A stretch of DNA of 45,664 nt from Candidatus Gastranaerophilales bacterium (GTDB lineage: Bacteria > Cyanobacteriota > Vampirovibrionia > Gastranaerophilales > Gastranaerophilaceae). Both the position numbers and the translations under genes were made by a program. Of the stretch, positions 32,620-41,923 are shown in pieces (the stretch's first letter is position 1; each line of letters begins with the position of its first letter). The stretch covers positions 1 to 45,664 of the forward strand of contig CALUTG010000008.1 of the NCBI GenBank assembly GCA_944323615.1, written 5' to 3'. The notes below the pieces were generated by a model. The model was not told where the DNA came from and did no database searches. It was given only the letters and a program-made list of their open reading frames with translations.

Positions 32620-34890
32620 TTAGTTGATTATTTCTTTAATTATCTTTTTCTTAGCCAAAAAGCGTTTTCTCCAACCCTTAAATGTTAGGTTGAACATAAG
32701 TTTATAAAAAAATAAACGATATTTAACCTGCCAATTTTTACTCAAACTTTTATAATATAACGCCTTGTCTCTGCGTTTATCCTCAAGATTTGGATTATTT
32801 GAGAAGTCTTCAGTTAATACCTTTTCAAATATTTTAAGACATCTTTCTCTTTCATCAGATATAACGGAGTTAATATAATTCCAATCAGGCACATAGTCTT
32901 CCGGTTTAATACTAAAAAGTTCTTTGGAACTATTAACAAAATGTTTATCTATATTGAACAACTTTATCAGAGTATCAAATCTTGCTCCGCCTCTTTCCTT
33001 ATTATAAACACAGACAAACGGTTTATTAAAAATAAGCGCCAGACAAGTTCCGTGATATGAATCAGTAATTATAAATTCTGCTGTTTCATACATTTTGAGC
33101 CAATCTTTTACAGGAATCCCTTTTACTACTTCAGTAACATCACCTAAATTTTTATACACTTTATTATATTGTTCGTTTTTATCCAGCACATAACTTAAAT
33201 TCTTTACCGGAGCAGTGTCAGACTTATCAGTAATAATTTTATAATGTTCACGATCTACGAGAAATACCGGATCCAGTACAAAGTCCGAGTCTAATCCGAA
33301 TATATCTTTAAAAACTTCCCTGCCTGAAATTTCTCTTGTAGAAAGATAGTCAAAGGTATTCAGAGCTTTTTTAATATACTCAAACATAAAATTTGGTATT
33401 TTTTTATCTTTTAAAAACTTTTTCTTTTCCAGCCCAAAACTTGCTGACCAGGCTATTTTTTTCACGAAATCAGGAACAAAATTTAAAAGATATGTATTTA
33501 AACCGTTATAAAGCATATACTTTATTCTCAAAACCTGATCAGATCCAAGAATAACCCCCTTAATATTCTGACAAAGAGACTCTTGCTCTGGGCGGGTATT
33601 ACATAGAGGAGATAAATACAAAAACTCTTCGGCAAACTTATAGGAAAAAGAATCCTTAAAAGCCTTCTCCAACCATTTCGGATCTCTATCATTTAGTATC
33701 ATAGGCTTAAATCCCAGCGATTTAACCATTTCTTGCAATGCCCATGCAGTAAGCGCCGCTCCATAATTCAATGAATACCAGAAGTTTACAATAAGGTAAT
33801 CAAATTTTTTACCGAGACAGAACGCTGTAGCATCTTCTAATGTGAGCTCTTTTAGCATATTAAAAAATAATTTTCTGTTATTATTTAAACAAGCAGCTCT
33901 GCTTAATGTCTCATTCCCTTTTACAACATATTTTAAAGGAATTTTTTCACAATACATAAATTGTTCAGAAAGATCCGTAAGGCATTTCTTGCCCTTTTCA
34001 TTATTAATTAATACTGCAGAGAGCCCCTTGCCGTCGTCAAGCGCCGAATCAAAATTATTACTTCCCCAAAAATCCCCCAGAGTTAAATCACCCTGCCTAG
34101 GTATTGTCTGAAAAGGGCAGCAGCCGCAGCTTTTTCTAAGAGATAAATTTTGTAAAAAAGCTTGCATATAGCAATCTCTATATGTAGTAGTAGTAGTAGT
34201 AGTAGTAGTAGTGCTAAAATATTGGTTATTTTTATTAGATTTTGTACGGAAATCTATACCTACAAATTTACTTCCTGCGGGTGTAATCTCGTCAATATAT
34301 TTTTCAAAAACTTTTGGAGAAGGAACCCCATGGCAGATTATATCTGCCATGAAAAGATTATAATAATCTTTTCCTAAAAACTGTTTCAAACCTGCGGCCT
34401 GACATGGTGTGCCGGTAAAAAAGACTTTTGCATTTTTATCTAATAGAATTTTAACTTGTTTATAAATATCTCCAATTTCACTCTGAACATACTTAGACCC
34501 CTTAAGCTTTTCCAGGTCATTCAAGTTATCAACAATACAATGCTTGACTTTTACACCCTCAAATGCCGCCCCGACAACATAACCGCCGTCTTCAATAAAT
34601 TTTCTGGCAATTACATAGAAAACTCCTCCGGAAGAAGATCCGGCGAGCCTGATATCATCATCTGCCATAACAGCATAAGCTTCCGGCTCTGATACATTTT
34701 CGAACTCAGCATTCAAATAGGAACAAGTTCTGGTACACAATCCGCAGTTTATACATTTTTCATAATTAATTTTAGGAAAAAGAAAACCTTCTTCATTTCT
34801 TTCCATCCTAATCGCGCCGACAGGACACGCATTAAAACAAGCTGCACAGCCATTACATTTATCCGGATTTAGTTTTTCTATCTCAAGCAT
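32620..34890 (-). CDS. Ferredoxin/FrhB-like and polysaccharide pyruvyl transferase fusion
   Basis: About 756 residues from ATG 34890; a GTG at 34908 also keeps frame. N-terminal two 4Fe-4S clusters (CNGCAACFNACPVGAI, CINCGLCTRTC) lead into a coenzyme-F420-hydrogenase-beta-like domain (CGCCPFQTIPRQGDLTLGDFWG, about 255-276). The C-terminal ~380 residues are a WcaK-type polysaccharide pyruvyl transferase (NFWYSLNYGAALTAWAL, GVILGSDQVLR, ITDSYHGTCLALIFNKPFV). This fusion is known from capsule loci of gut bacteria. A (ACT)n tract encodes ten consecutive threonines at about residue 234-243. It is 18 nt from the upstream glycosyltransferase gene and probably cotranscribed. Confidence 0.88.
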   Translation of the reverse strand: MLEIEKLNPDKCNGCAACFNACPVGAIRMERNEEGFLFPKINYEKCINCGLCTRTCSYLNAEFENVSEPEAYAVMADDDIRLAGSSSGGVFYVIARKFIEDGGYVVGAAFEGVKVKHCIVDNLNDLEKLKGSKYVQSEIGDIYKQVKILLDKNAKVFFTGTPCQAAGLKQFLGKDYYNLFMADIICHGVPSPKVFEKYIDEITPAGSKFVGIDFRTKSNKNNQYFSTTTTTTTTTTYRDCYMQAFLQNLSLRKSCGCCPFQTIPRQGDLTLGDFWGSNNFDSALDDGKGLSAVLINNEKGKKCLTDLSEQFMYCEKIPLKYVVKGNETLSRAACLNNNRKLFFNMLKELTLEDATAFCLGKKFDYLIVNFWYSLNYGAALTAWALQEMVKSLGFKPMILNDRDPKWLEKAFKDSFSYKFAEEFLYLSPLCNTRPEQESLCQNIKGVILGSDQVLRIKYMLYNGLNTYLLNFVPDFVKKIAWSASFGLEKKKFLKDKKIPNFMFEYIKKALNTFDYLSTREISGREVFKDIFGLDSDFVLDPVFLVDREHYKIITDKSDTAPVKNLSYVLDKNEQYNKVYKNLGDVTEVVKGIPVKDWLKMYETAEFIITDSYHGTCLALIFNKPFVCVYNKERGGARFDTLIKLFNIDKHFVNSSKELFSIKPEDYVPDWNYINSVISDERERCLKIFEKVLTEDFSNNPNLEDKRRDKALYYKSLSKNWQVKYRLFFYKLMFNLTFKGWRKRFLAKKKIIKEIIN
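34184..34213. repeat. GTA trinucleotide microsatellite inside a coding region
   Basis: Nine GTA units and one GTG on the plus strand; on the coding strand they read as a poly-threonine run. Unit changes keep the frame, so length variants would change the loop rather than abolish the protein. Confidence 0.95.
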
Positions 34891-34908
34891 GTTTATTAAA
34901 GACCTCAC

Positions 34909-36159
34909 TTAAAAGTATTTCGTTGTTAAAGTCCTCGGCACACAATTTTGTCCCAGTGAAATAATCCGGTACCGTCTGAACTGTAATATTTTTTCTAAAT
35001 TCTTCTTAGATTCTTCCCTTATTGTTGAAACTGTTTTAGCTAAATTTCTTTTTAAAGAATCATATTCCGCTTCACTTAGTTCAATGCACCTTTTCAATGT
35101 TTCTGCAAAATCAGAACCATTTTTATGAATAATAGCGTTATCTTTATTAAACTTGTGAACCTCCGCAAACTTTTCCGGCAACACGCACGGAAGATCAAAT
35201 CCGTACACAAGTTGGAAAGAGCCTGATGTCCCATCTTTTAAATATCTGCTATGATCTTCTACCTCCGGATCAAGTAAGGTTAAAAGGAAATCCGCTTTTT
35301 CAAGTTCCTCAAACATTTCTTCAAATGATAAATGACCCTTAATATCAAAATGGTTCAATTCTTCATCAGAAAGCCCTTCAAGTGATATATTTCTGCCTAT
35401 TAATGTGATTTTAAAATTGCTGGTTCCGGATTTCAACAATTCCTTAACTCCATCAAATAAGAGATTTGAGTTTCTTCTTCTTAATGAATGAGAGCCGATA
35501 CTTATAAAATTTATCACTTCATTTTTCTTATGTTCTTTTATTTCTCCAAAATAATTAGGATTACAAAATACAGCATTTTTACCGGAAGCATTTTTGAAAT
35601 CAGCCAGCTGCAACACCCTGTTTTCTGCAATCATTACCGGATTTATTTTATCAAGATGATGTTCAATCACTAAATACCCGTTTCTCGGCTGCTCTACTTT
35701 TTCAAATACTTCCCTAAAAGAATATTGTTTCCCGCCGGAAACATATATATAATTTGAGTTAAGCAGACAGTAATCATACTCCTGAATTTTTTTAGAGATT
35801 AAAATATCTCTCATATCCCAGAGTTCTAAAGCGAAAAGTTCATTATAAAAATTTCTTTCCAATCTGCTTAAAGGGATATCACGTGCAAGCTCTGGAACAA
35901 CCATCAAGTCCACATTGTATCCAAGTTCATGAAGATATTTTAAATATCCCGGAATTACTTCTCCATGGCATCCGTTCATCTCAAGATACAAAATACTTTT
36001 GGGCTTAACCTTATGGTTAAAAAACCTCTTAACTTGAAAAGCTTTTGATTTCTTTGGCACAGAAAACTTCATACCAAGTATAGTAAGCACTTTATACTTG
36101 CCACAAAAAGTATAAGTATTTGTAACATTAAAAATTTTTTTTAAAAACTCTGCCACCAA
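34909..36159 (-). CDS. Glycosyltransferase (GT4-like) with odd C-terminal tail
   Basis: 416 residues. The central part (about 210-390) reads like a GT-B C-terminal half: INFISIGSHSLRRRN, FKITLIGRN, HFDIKGHLSFEEMFEELEKADFLLTLLDPE, then GSFQLVYGFDLPCVL. The donor-site Glu is not clear. The last ~17 residues (RYRIISLGQNCVPRTLTT) look like the opening of a DUF1796-type domain, 'ISLGxNC', which then stops, suggesting a lost C-terminal domain. It precedes the pyruvyl-transferase gene, likely in one surface-glycan operon. Confidence 0.75.
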   Translation of the reverse strand: MVAEFLKKIFNVTNTYTFCGKYKVLTILGMKFSVPKKSKAFQVKRFFNHKVKPKSILYLEMNGCHGEVIPGYLKYLHELGYNVDLMVVPELARDIPLSRLERNFYNELFALELWDMRDILISKKIQEYDYCLLNSNYIYVSGGKQYSFREVFEKVEQPRNGYLVIEHHLDKINPVMIAENRVLQLADFKNASGKNAVFCNPNYFGEIKEHKKNEVINFISIGSHSLRRRNSNLLFDGVKELLKSGTSNFKITLIGRNISLEGLSDEELNHFDIKGHLSFEEMFEELEKADFLLTLLDPEVEDHSRYLKDGTSGSFQLVYGFDLPCVLPEKFAEVHKFNKDNAIIHKNGSDFAETLKRCIELSEAEYDSLKRNLAKTVSTIREESKKNLEKILQFRRYRIISLGQNCVPRTLTTKYF

Positions 36160-36303
36160 AATCTTCCACTACATCTAACTATTGTTTTAATAATAACATA
36201 AATATTAAATTATTACGAAAAATAACAATAATTGTAATAAGTAATTGGACTTTAAAAATGTTTAACATATAATTATTTCAGTAAAATATTGAGGGAGAAC
36301 ACC

Positions 36304-36885
36304 ATGTTGAATAATGAAAGTGTCGGTAAAAAAATAGTAGAAGCATTAAAAAAACAAGCCGAAAGCATTGATATTCCTGAAGAAACAGCTGCCACAAGTT
36401 TTGATGAAGAGCCGGTTTCAACTCCTCAGGATTTTAATACAAAAGATGATTTCTTTGCAGAATCGGCGCAGCCTGCTAAAACTAATAATTTCTTTGACGA
36501 CATAGAAGAAGAAAAAGAACCGCTTTTTGCAGAATCACCTATCCAAAGTTCAGTAAGCGAAAATTCTTCTGATAGTTTTGAAATGCCGGCTAATATCGCA
36601 GTTTTAAGAAAACTTATTTCACAGCTGCCTAGCGGAGTTTCAAGACATACCGGAGCTCAAATTATTAAGCAGACAATGGAAGCTCTCGGAATCTCTATGA
36701 AAAGCGTCCTTCAAGATGCGCAACAGGTTCAGGAAAACCTGAAAGTTTCTGCAAGAGAATGCCAAGGAACTATTCAGGAATATAAAAAGCAAATCCTTAC
36801 TCTTGAAAAACAATCTCAAAGCTACCAAAAACAATATTCAGCTCTTAATGATTTAATAAGTTTGTTTATCCAAACAACAAGATAA
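36304..36885 (+). CDS. Acidic-linker coiled-coil protein
   Basis: About 193 residues from ATG 36304, with GAGGGAG upstream. A short N-terminal helix is followed by an acidic, FFxD-rich disordered region (about 20-90) with repeated FFAE/FFDD/LFAE motifs. A conserved-looking block IAVLRKLISQLPSGVSRHTGAQIIKQTMEALGIS then leads into a coiled coil (about 130-190). FF-acidic short motifs suggest it docks on a partner. Function unknown; I do not recognise the family. Confidence 0.75.
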   Translation: MLNNESVGKKIVEALKKQAESIDIPEETAATSFDEEPVSTPQDFNTKDDFFAESAQPAKTNNFFDDIEEEKEPLFAESPIQSSVSENSSDSFEMPANIAVLRKLISQLPSGVSRHTGAQIIKQTMEALGISMKSVLQDAQQVQENLKVSARECQGTIQEYKKQILTLEKQSQSYQKQYSALNDLISLFIQTTR

Positions 36886-36894
36886 GAGGTTTAA

Positions 36895-36936
36895 AAAAGT
36901 AAAAACCGCTGGTTTAAACCGGCGGTTTTTACTTTT
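36895..36936. terminator. Bidirectional terminator
   Basis: A long stem AAAAGTAAAAACCGC/GCGGTTTTTACTTTT with a further inner stem TGGTTT/AAACCG between convergent genes. Confidence 0.9.
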
Positions 36937-37558
36937 ATCTTAATTTTAAAATTTCATCAGCTTCCTCTTTGGACAAAACTTTTGCTCCACCTAATAATCG
37001 GGTATTCAAAACTATTTGAGCGTAAGATTCCGCTAATTCAAGTTTTAAATAAGCATCCTCAATAGTTTTAGCACCAACAATAAACCCATGGTTTTCCATA
37101 AGCACTGCATCATATTCATCAAAATATTTTACAGTATTTTCAACCAGCTTCATAGTAGATGGCAGTGCATATTCAGCAAGCGGAATTCCTCCAAAATAAA
37201 AAACATTTTCCGCCAGCACAGGTTCAATCAAATCTTTCCCTGATGCCGCAAAACTGCTTAAATACGGAGAATGAACATGAATAATATAATTAAACTCCGG
37301 GCGCTTTTTGTAAATTTCTATATGTAAAAATTTTTCACTGGAAGGTTTCTTGCCTTTTTCTAAAGAATTTCCGCCAAAATCAGTATAAACAATCTGCCTT
37401 CTTTTCAAATATCCATTTGATGAACCGGAAGTTGTAATAAGCATTCCATTTTTAAATCTTGCGGATATATTCCCTGAATATCCCGGAGTAAAATTTTTAT
37501 TTCCGCACAACTTACCGTATTTGATAATCTTATTTTCAAGACTGGCTCTAAAGAACAT
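36935..37558 (-). CDS. Class II aldolase/adducin-family protein
   Basis: This 207-residue protein has the family zinc ligands HVHSP (about 93-97) and ENHGF (about 154-158), a catalytic Glu in SSEKFLHIEIY, and the phosphate-site TTSGSSNG (about 41-48). Members include fuculose-phosphate aldolase, ribulose-5-phosphate 4-epimerase and MtnB. Which one this is cannot be told. It overlaps the LptD-like gene by 11 nt. Confidence 0.88.
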   Translation of the reverse strand: MFFRASLENKIIKYGKLCGNKNFTPGYSGNISARFKNGMLITTSGSSNGYLKRRQIVYTDFGGNSLEKGKKPSSEKFLHIEIYKKRPEFNYIIHVHSPYLSSFAASGKDLIEPVLAENVFYFGGIPLAEYALPSTMKLVENTVKYFDEYDAVLMENHGFIVGAKTIEDAYLKLELAESYAQIVLNTRLLGGAKVLSKEEADEILKLR

Positions 37559-39713
37559 CTTCCATAACCTTTATATCTTCTACAACAGCTTTTTGAAGTA
37601 CTTTCTTCTGCGGAGCCGATTCAAATGCAGTTTCCTCTTCTAAATCAGAATCGGCGCTCTTTTTAGCCTTCTTATCCTGTTTAATTTCAAAAGTGTCATA
37701 CTCAAGTTTAGTACCTTTAGCATCCATCATCATTTGAACCGTAAAATAAGTATTTTCACGTACAAAATCGTAACCGATATTAAATTTCACATCATCAGGT
37801 CCTATTGAAAGATAGAATGAGTTTTCCTGAAAAGTCTCTCCATTTGGAGAATCACCTGTAAGATTCATTGAACCAAACCAGGAAACAGTTAAATATCTGC
37901 AAATTCTAAAATACTCTCTAATATATAGATTTTGTTTACCATAACGGTATGCATCAAAAACCGGCATAGGAGAATTATCATCATATACAGAGAAGAAGTA
38001 TCCTATATCCTGCATCCATCGTTTATATTGAGTATGCAGCTGCGGCCCTAAACGCCCGATAACTTGAGTATCACCGGTTCCGTATATTGCCGCAGATAAT
38101 TGCGATACTACATCAATTCCAAAAGCGGTTTGTTTTGCTTCATTTTTATAATTAAACAGATTTTGATCAGCTTGCGCCATATATCTAAAACGCATTGTTC
38201 CTATCTGTTCGCCTTGAAGTTTTCTGAAATTTGCATCCTCATCAATGTCTTGATAATAACCGGCATCAAACCTATGTGCAAATCTTGAAGCATGACCTTT
38301 TAATAAGAAATTATCACTTGAATATCCCTTATTGTATACGAGAGATAATCCGTATTCCGGTCTGCGTCTACCTAAGAACCATTCATTCATATAATCATTC
38401 ATACCGTATTGCAGGTATAAATTATCATCAAGTTTTTGTTTACCGCGGATAATGAAATCACCGGCCGCAGTTCCGTATGCTGCCTGTGTAAAGTTTGTAC
38501 TGTTCTGGAATCTGACCATACCGCCGACACCAAACCCGCTCTTATAATTCAATATTGGCATCGCCTTTAATACAGAACCCCGCGGAAGTTCAAACACCCA
38601 GCCGGGACCGATAAACATACCCAGTCCTCTATATGAGCCGAGTTCCCAGGAATTAGTCTCCGCAAAGTCATGGTTTTTATTTGTATAAAGTTTTACGGCA
38701 GGCATTTTAAAAATAGTGCGTTTACCTTTAAACACTTTAGGGTGTTTCATGGAGATTATTTCTAAATCACCTTTTTGGGTAATTTTTAAATCCTGTACTG
38801 TAACCTTAATAAGCCCGTTTTCCATATCATCAGTTAATGTTTCTTTTGGAGGAAGAAGCATCCTTTGCATCTGAGGACCGCGCCCCGCAGAACGGAAGTC
38901 TATCGGAAAGGATTTATCTACCGAAATTGAACCTTCTTCCTGAACAATACGATCTCCGTACACATAACCCTTTTTAGACTTAATTTCAATAGTTTCTGTC
39001 CGGGTCAGAGGATTTTCAATAAGCGCATTTTCTTCGTTCATATCAACGAAAATATAATCACCTGTGATGGTCTGCCCGCTTTTTAAAATTCTTACATCAC
39101 CTTCCGCTTTTATAGTATTATTCATTCTGTCAAAAGTAATGAGATTAGCCTTTAAAATAGTACCTTGCTTAACAAAATTAACGGTAGCATCACCTTTTGC
39201 AGTAATTAAATAATTTTCAGTATCATAATCTACATTATCACAGTCCAGTATAATATCTTCAGTACTATCCTTTTCTTCAGTCTTATTCTTTTTTCGGAAA
39301 AATCGATGTTTAGGTTTTTCGTTTTCTGAAATCATTTCTTCATCGGCTTCAAACCCGTCTGCCTGCATTTCATCAAAATCTTCCGTAATTTCTTTGGAAG
39401 CATATTCTGAAGTCTCTGTTCCGGCTGAATAAATATCATCAACAGGCTCTTCCATAGTAGGAGCAAGCTCATATTTCTTCATATTGCGTTCTTTAAGCTT
39501 TTTCTTCACTATAAGCCTTAATTTTTTTACAGGCGGAATTGTATGTTTTACCCCGCTGCTTTTCTTTTCCTGAGCCTGCTCTTGAAAAACCGGAGGGGTA
39601 AAAAACGCTTCGCCGGTAAAATCAGAGGGGTCAACAAAAGAGTATTCTGACGCTTTTGCAGAACATGTGATTAATATAGATACTGTAAATAATATTGCTA
39701 ACTTTTTCTTCAA
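37548..39713 (-). CDS. LptD/OstA-like outer-membrane protein
   Basis: This 721-residue protein has a signal peptide (cleavage near SAKAS, 18-22), a disordered acidic region, and then an OstA/LptA-type domain (about 150-240: VDYDTENYLITAKGDATVNF, ANLITFDRMNNTIKAEGDVRILKSG). A long beta-barrel-like part follows (about 350-670) with alternating aromatic strands. It resembles LptD, which inserts lipopolysaccharide into the outer leaflet, though the barrel has diverged and the C-terminal ~60 residues are an extra charged tail. It supports an LPS-like outer membrane. Confidence 0.8.
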   Translation of the reverse strand: MKKKLAILFTVSILITCSAKASEYSFVDPSDFTGEAFFTPPVFQEQAQEKKSSGVKHTIPPVKKLRLIVKKKLKERNMKKYELAPTMEEPVDDIYSAGTETSEYASKEITEDFDEMQADGFEADEEMISENEKPKHRFFRKKNKTEEKDSTEDIILDCDNVDYDTENYLITAKGDATVNFVKQGTILKANLITFDRMNNTIKAEGDVRILKSGQTITGDYIFVDMNEENALIENPLTRTETIEIKSKKGYVYGDRIVQEEGSISVDKSFPIDFRSAGRGPQMQRMLLPPKETLTDDMENGLIKVTVQDLKITQKGDLEIISMKHPKVFKGKRTIFKMPAVKLYTNKNHDFAETNSWELGSYRGLGMFIGPGWVFELPRGSVLKAMPILNYKSGFGVGGMVRFQNSTNFTQAAYGTAAGDFIIRGKQKLDDNLYLQYGMNDYMNEWFLGRRRPEYGLSLVYNKGYSSDNFLLKGHASRFAHRFDAGYYQDIDEDANFRKLQGEQIGTMRFRYMAQADQNLFNYKNEAKQTAFGIDVVSQLSAAIYGTGDTQVIGRLGPQLHTQYKRWMQDIGYFFSVYDDNSPMPVFDAYRYGKQNLYIREYFRICRYLTVSWFGSMNLTGDSPNGETFQENSFYLSIGPDDVKFNIGYDFVRENTYFTVQMMMDAKGTKLEYDTFEIKQDKKAKKSADSDLEEETAFESAPQKKVLQKAVVEDIKVMEDVL

Positions 39714-39726
39714 AATATCTTACCTG

Positions 39727-40836
39727 CTATATATAATTTAACGGATTATTTGGCTGCCCGTTTACTCTGACTTCAAAATGGCAATGGGGACCGGTACTGT
39801 ATCCGGTTGTTCCTTCATAACCCAAAACCTGACCTTTATTTACTCTTTGTCCGTTTGATACGGCAATGGAATTCATATGAGCGTATAAAGTTGTAATAGG
39901 TTTTCCGTTAACAATACCATGCTCAAGGATTACAACTTTTCCGTAACCTCCGTACCAACCGGAATAGATAACTTTACCGGAATTAGATGCTCTTATCGCA
40001 CCGAGATTAGGTCCGCCGATATCAACTCCTGAATGGAAAGAACGGCTGTTAAAAATCGGATGGGTTCTCCAGCCGAACGGAGAAGTAATTCTGCCCTGTA
40101 TTGGTTTTATAAATCCTGATGCAACCTGAACATCTTTATCCTTGGCTGTCTTATTAATATAAGATCCGATACTTGCAGATTGTTTTGCAAGCTCGCGTTC
40201 CGCTTTTTGGTAAGCAACACGGTCTGTACGCAGCTTATTAATCATGTCCTCATTTTTTGCAATCGCTCTTTGAATGTATGACTGCTGTGTATTTATAGAT
40301 GCAACTGAACGTTCAAGATTTCTTTTTTTTGTCTCTATGTTGTACTTAAGGGTAGCAATTTCTTGAGCTTTAGCTTTTGCCGCTGCCATTTTATTATAAT
40401 CGTCCCGAAGGATAATTTTCTGATAATAAAGCCTTTCAACAAGAATATTAATATCTTCTGAACTCAAAAGTATCTCAAAGAAGGCTTTTCTTTGAAGTTT
40501 AAATACACTTCGTATATGTTTTGCAAGAATAAAATTAAGATTGTTATATTCACTGGAGGCTTGAGTTAACTTATACTGCAAGCTGTCCAATTCTTTTTGA
40601 ACAGCCCTGATCTGGCTTTTAGAAGCCTGAAGATCATTTGTTGCATTTTCAAGTTTTTGCTGGTTCTTATACAGTTTATTTGTTTCCAGGCTTTCAAGCC
40701 ATTTTAAGCGATTAATTTTTTCTCTAGTCTGGCGCTGTTTAGTTGCAATATCTGTTGCATAAGAAACAGAGCACCCTAAAGTGTTCAACAAAATTGCTAA
40801 AAATATTAAAACATTTAATATTTTTTTTAAGCTCAC
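39727..40836 (-). CDS. EnvC-like M23 peptidase
   Basis: This 369-residue protein has a signal peptide, a long coiled coil (about 30-220) and a C-terminal LytM/M23 domain with FHSGVDIGG (zinc His and Asp, about 271-279) and GPHCHFEVR (HxH, about 349-357). All zinc ligands are present, so it may cut peptidoglycan, unlike the degenerate activator EnvC. The start is GTG 40836, only 2 nt after the small membrane peptide gene, so they are coupled. Confidence 0.9.
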   Translation of the reverse strand: MSLKKILNVLIFLAILLNTLGCSVSYATDIATKQRQTREKINRLKWLESLETNKLYKNQQKLENATNDLQASKSQIRAVQKELDSLQYKLTQASSEYNNLNFILAKHIRSVFKLQRKAFFEILLSSEDINILVERLYYQKIILRDDYNKMAAAKAKAQEIATLKYNIETKKRNLERSVASINTQQSYIQRAIAKNEDMINKLRTDRVAYQKAERELAKQSASIGSYINKTAKDKDVQVASGFIKPIQGRITSPFGWRTHPIFNSRSFHSGVDIGGPNLGAIRASNSGKVIYSGWYGGYGKVVILEHGIVNGKPITTLYAHMNSIAVSNGQRVNKGQVLGYEGTTGYSTGPHCHFEVRVNGQPNNPLNYI

Positions 40837-40838
40837 TC

Positions 40839-40952
40839 TTATCCCCCAAGATTAGGAAGTATCATAAGCAATCCCATCCCAACTGTCCACAGGATAAAAG
40901 AAACCGCTATTAAACCAACTATCAGTTTTTTATGTTCTCTAAAAAATTCCAT
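40839..40952 (-). CDS. 37-residue single-span membrane peptide
   Basis: The sequence MEFFREHKKLIVGLIAVSFI and on to LPNLGG forms one helix with a basic start. AGAGG lies 6 nt before ATG and its stop is 2 nt from the M23 peptidase start, good evidence for a real small gene. The start FFREHKKLIVGLIAVSFILW resembles the membrane anchor of SurA/PpiD-type foldases, but no foldase domain follows. Confidence 0.7.
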   Translation of the reverse strand: MEFFREHKKLIVGLIAVSFILWTVGMGLLMILPNLGG

Positions 40953-41116
40953 TACAACCTCTTACAAAATATAATAATACAAATACTCTCAAAGAGCAAA
41001 TTTAAATAAATTTTACAAGGGTTTTTCATATAATTGGAGGGGTGCCTTATTTAAACAGCCTGACAATTGTTAGATATCAAATCATATTACCTGCTATGAA
41101 CTTTTAAGGAGTCCTT
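40953..41116. other. Intergenic stretch upstream of the islet relics
   Basis: This is the start of a 570-bp stretch without an intact gene (40953-41522). I see no promoter or RNA gene in it with confidence. The rest of the stretch holds gene relics and a palindrome, listed separately. Confidence 0.4.
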
Positions 41117-41277
41117 ATGGACAAAACTAGAACACAATAAAGAAATAATAAAAACTTTTGAAAAAATGATAAACACAGCTGCAGCAGCAAGCTTGAGCGT
41201 CTATGATAAAGTTATCAGTATAATACCAGCTCTTTAGAGCGTTACAACATGAGAATAACCTTGAGCGTAGAGTGTCA
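41117..41277 (+). pseudogene. Degenerate gene relic, copy 1
   Basis: AAGGAG and ATG 41117 start a frame that, allowing for one extra A, reads on through EIIKTFEKMINTAAAASLSV and YDKVISII. After a further shift it gives ERYNMRITLSVEC. The two later fragments at 41402-41531 and 42476-42589 carry matching SVY...I and YNMR blocks, so all three look like decayed copies of one small gene. Confidence 0.4.
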
Positions 41278-41335
41278 GTTCCCTCCCCAACTCGATACTG
41301 CTGTCCAAGCAGGGGAAAGAGTTTGTAAATTTATT

Positions 41336-41361
41336 TTTACTAAATTTTAAAATTTAGTAAA
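41336..41361. terminator. 26-bp perfect palindrome before a degenerate tRNA-tail tag
   Basis: TTTACTAAATTTT and its exact complement. It sits 20 nt before GGTGTCG (41381-41387), the same hairpin-plus-tag arrangement found at three tRNA-Leu tail copies. Confidence 0.6.
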
Positions 41362-41401
41362 TAAAAAACTTTATTTTTATGGTGTCGTTAACATTACTAT
41401 A

Positions 41402-41531
41402 TTGGAAACAATTGTACCTGACAAAAACACCTGTTCAACAGCAGACATGAGTGTTTACGCAGAAATATTACAATATGAGGCTTGAGCTGGGAATAGAATA
41501 TACAGAAATTCTAATTTCATTATTATCCTAA
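41402..41531 (+). pseudogene. Degenerate gene relic, copy 2
   Basis: A frame reading TADMSVYAEIL, then after a shift YNMRLELGIEYTEILISLLS and a stop. It aligns by eye with copies 1 and 3. It lies directly after the degenerate tRNA-tail tag at 41381 and runs into the end of higA. Confidence 0.35.
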
Positions 41532-41822
41532 TGCTTTGATTGGTTTAATCTTTTTTATGTCATCAGCAATATTGCGCCTTGCTATTCTGAGTTCATAATC
41601 TTCCTGATAACGAAGGAAATAACCCTGAGAAAGACCGAAATATGTAGTTAAACGCAAGTCTGTATCTGCTGTAATTCTTCTTTGACCTCTGATAATCTGA
41701 TGAATTCTGTTTGGCGGTACAAAGATTGCATTGGCTAAAGCGTTTTGTGTAAGGTTAAACGGCTCAATGAATTCTTCCTTGAGCATTTCACCTACTGTTG
41801 TTAATTCAATATATTCGGTCAT
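41523..41822 (-). CDS. higA: HigA-family antitoxin
   Basis: This 99-residue protein has an XRE/HigA helix-turn-helix: GEMLKEEFIEPFNLTQNALANAI followed by PPNRIHQIIRGQRRITADTDLRLTTYFGLS, the classic HigA pattern. It binds HigB and represses the operon. GGAG lies 8 nt before ATG. It has its own promoter in the 101-bp gap behind higB, so antitoxin can be made without toxin. Confidence 0.93.
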   Translation of the reverse strand: MTEYIELTTVGEMLKEEFIEPFNLTQNALANAIFVPPNRIHQIIRGQRRITADTDLRLTTYFGLSQGYFLRYQEDYELRIARRNIADDIKKIKPIKALG

Positions 41823-41856
41823 TAAAATATCTCCATATAGATTACCATCTATTTAT

Positions 41857-41885
41857 ATTATATAGTACGTATCACGTAATTTCAA
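41857..41885 (-). promoter_or_regulatory. Internal promoter and dyad for higA
   Basis: Minus strand: TTGAAA (41885-41880), 17 bp, TATAAT (41862-41857). The spacer contains the dyad TACGT-GAT-ACGTA (41866-41878), a likely HigA operator. Confidence 0.8.
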
Positions 41886-41923
41886 CCCTATAGGAACAGT
41901 ATATTAAGATAAATAACTAAGAC

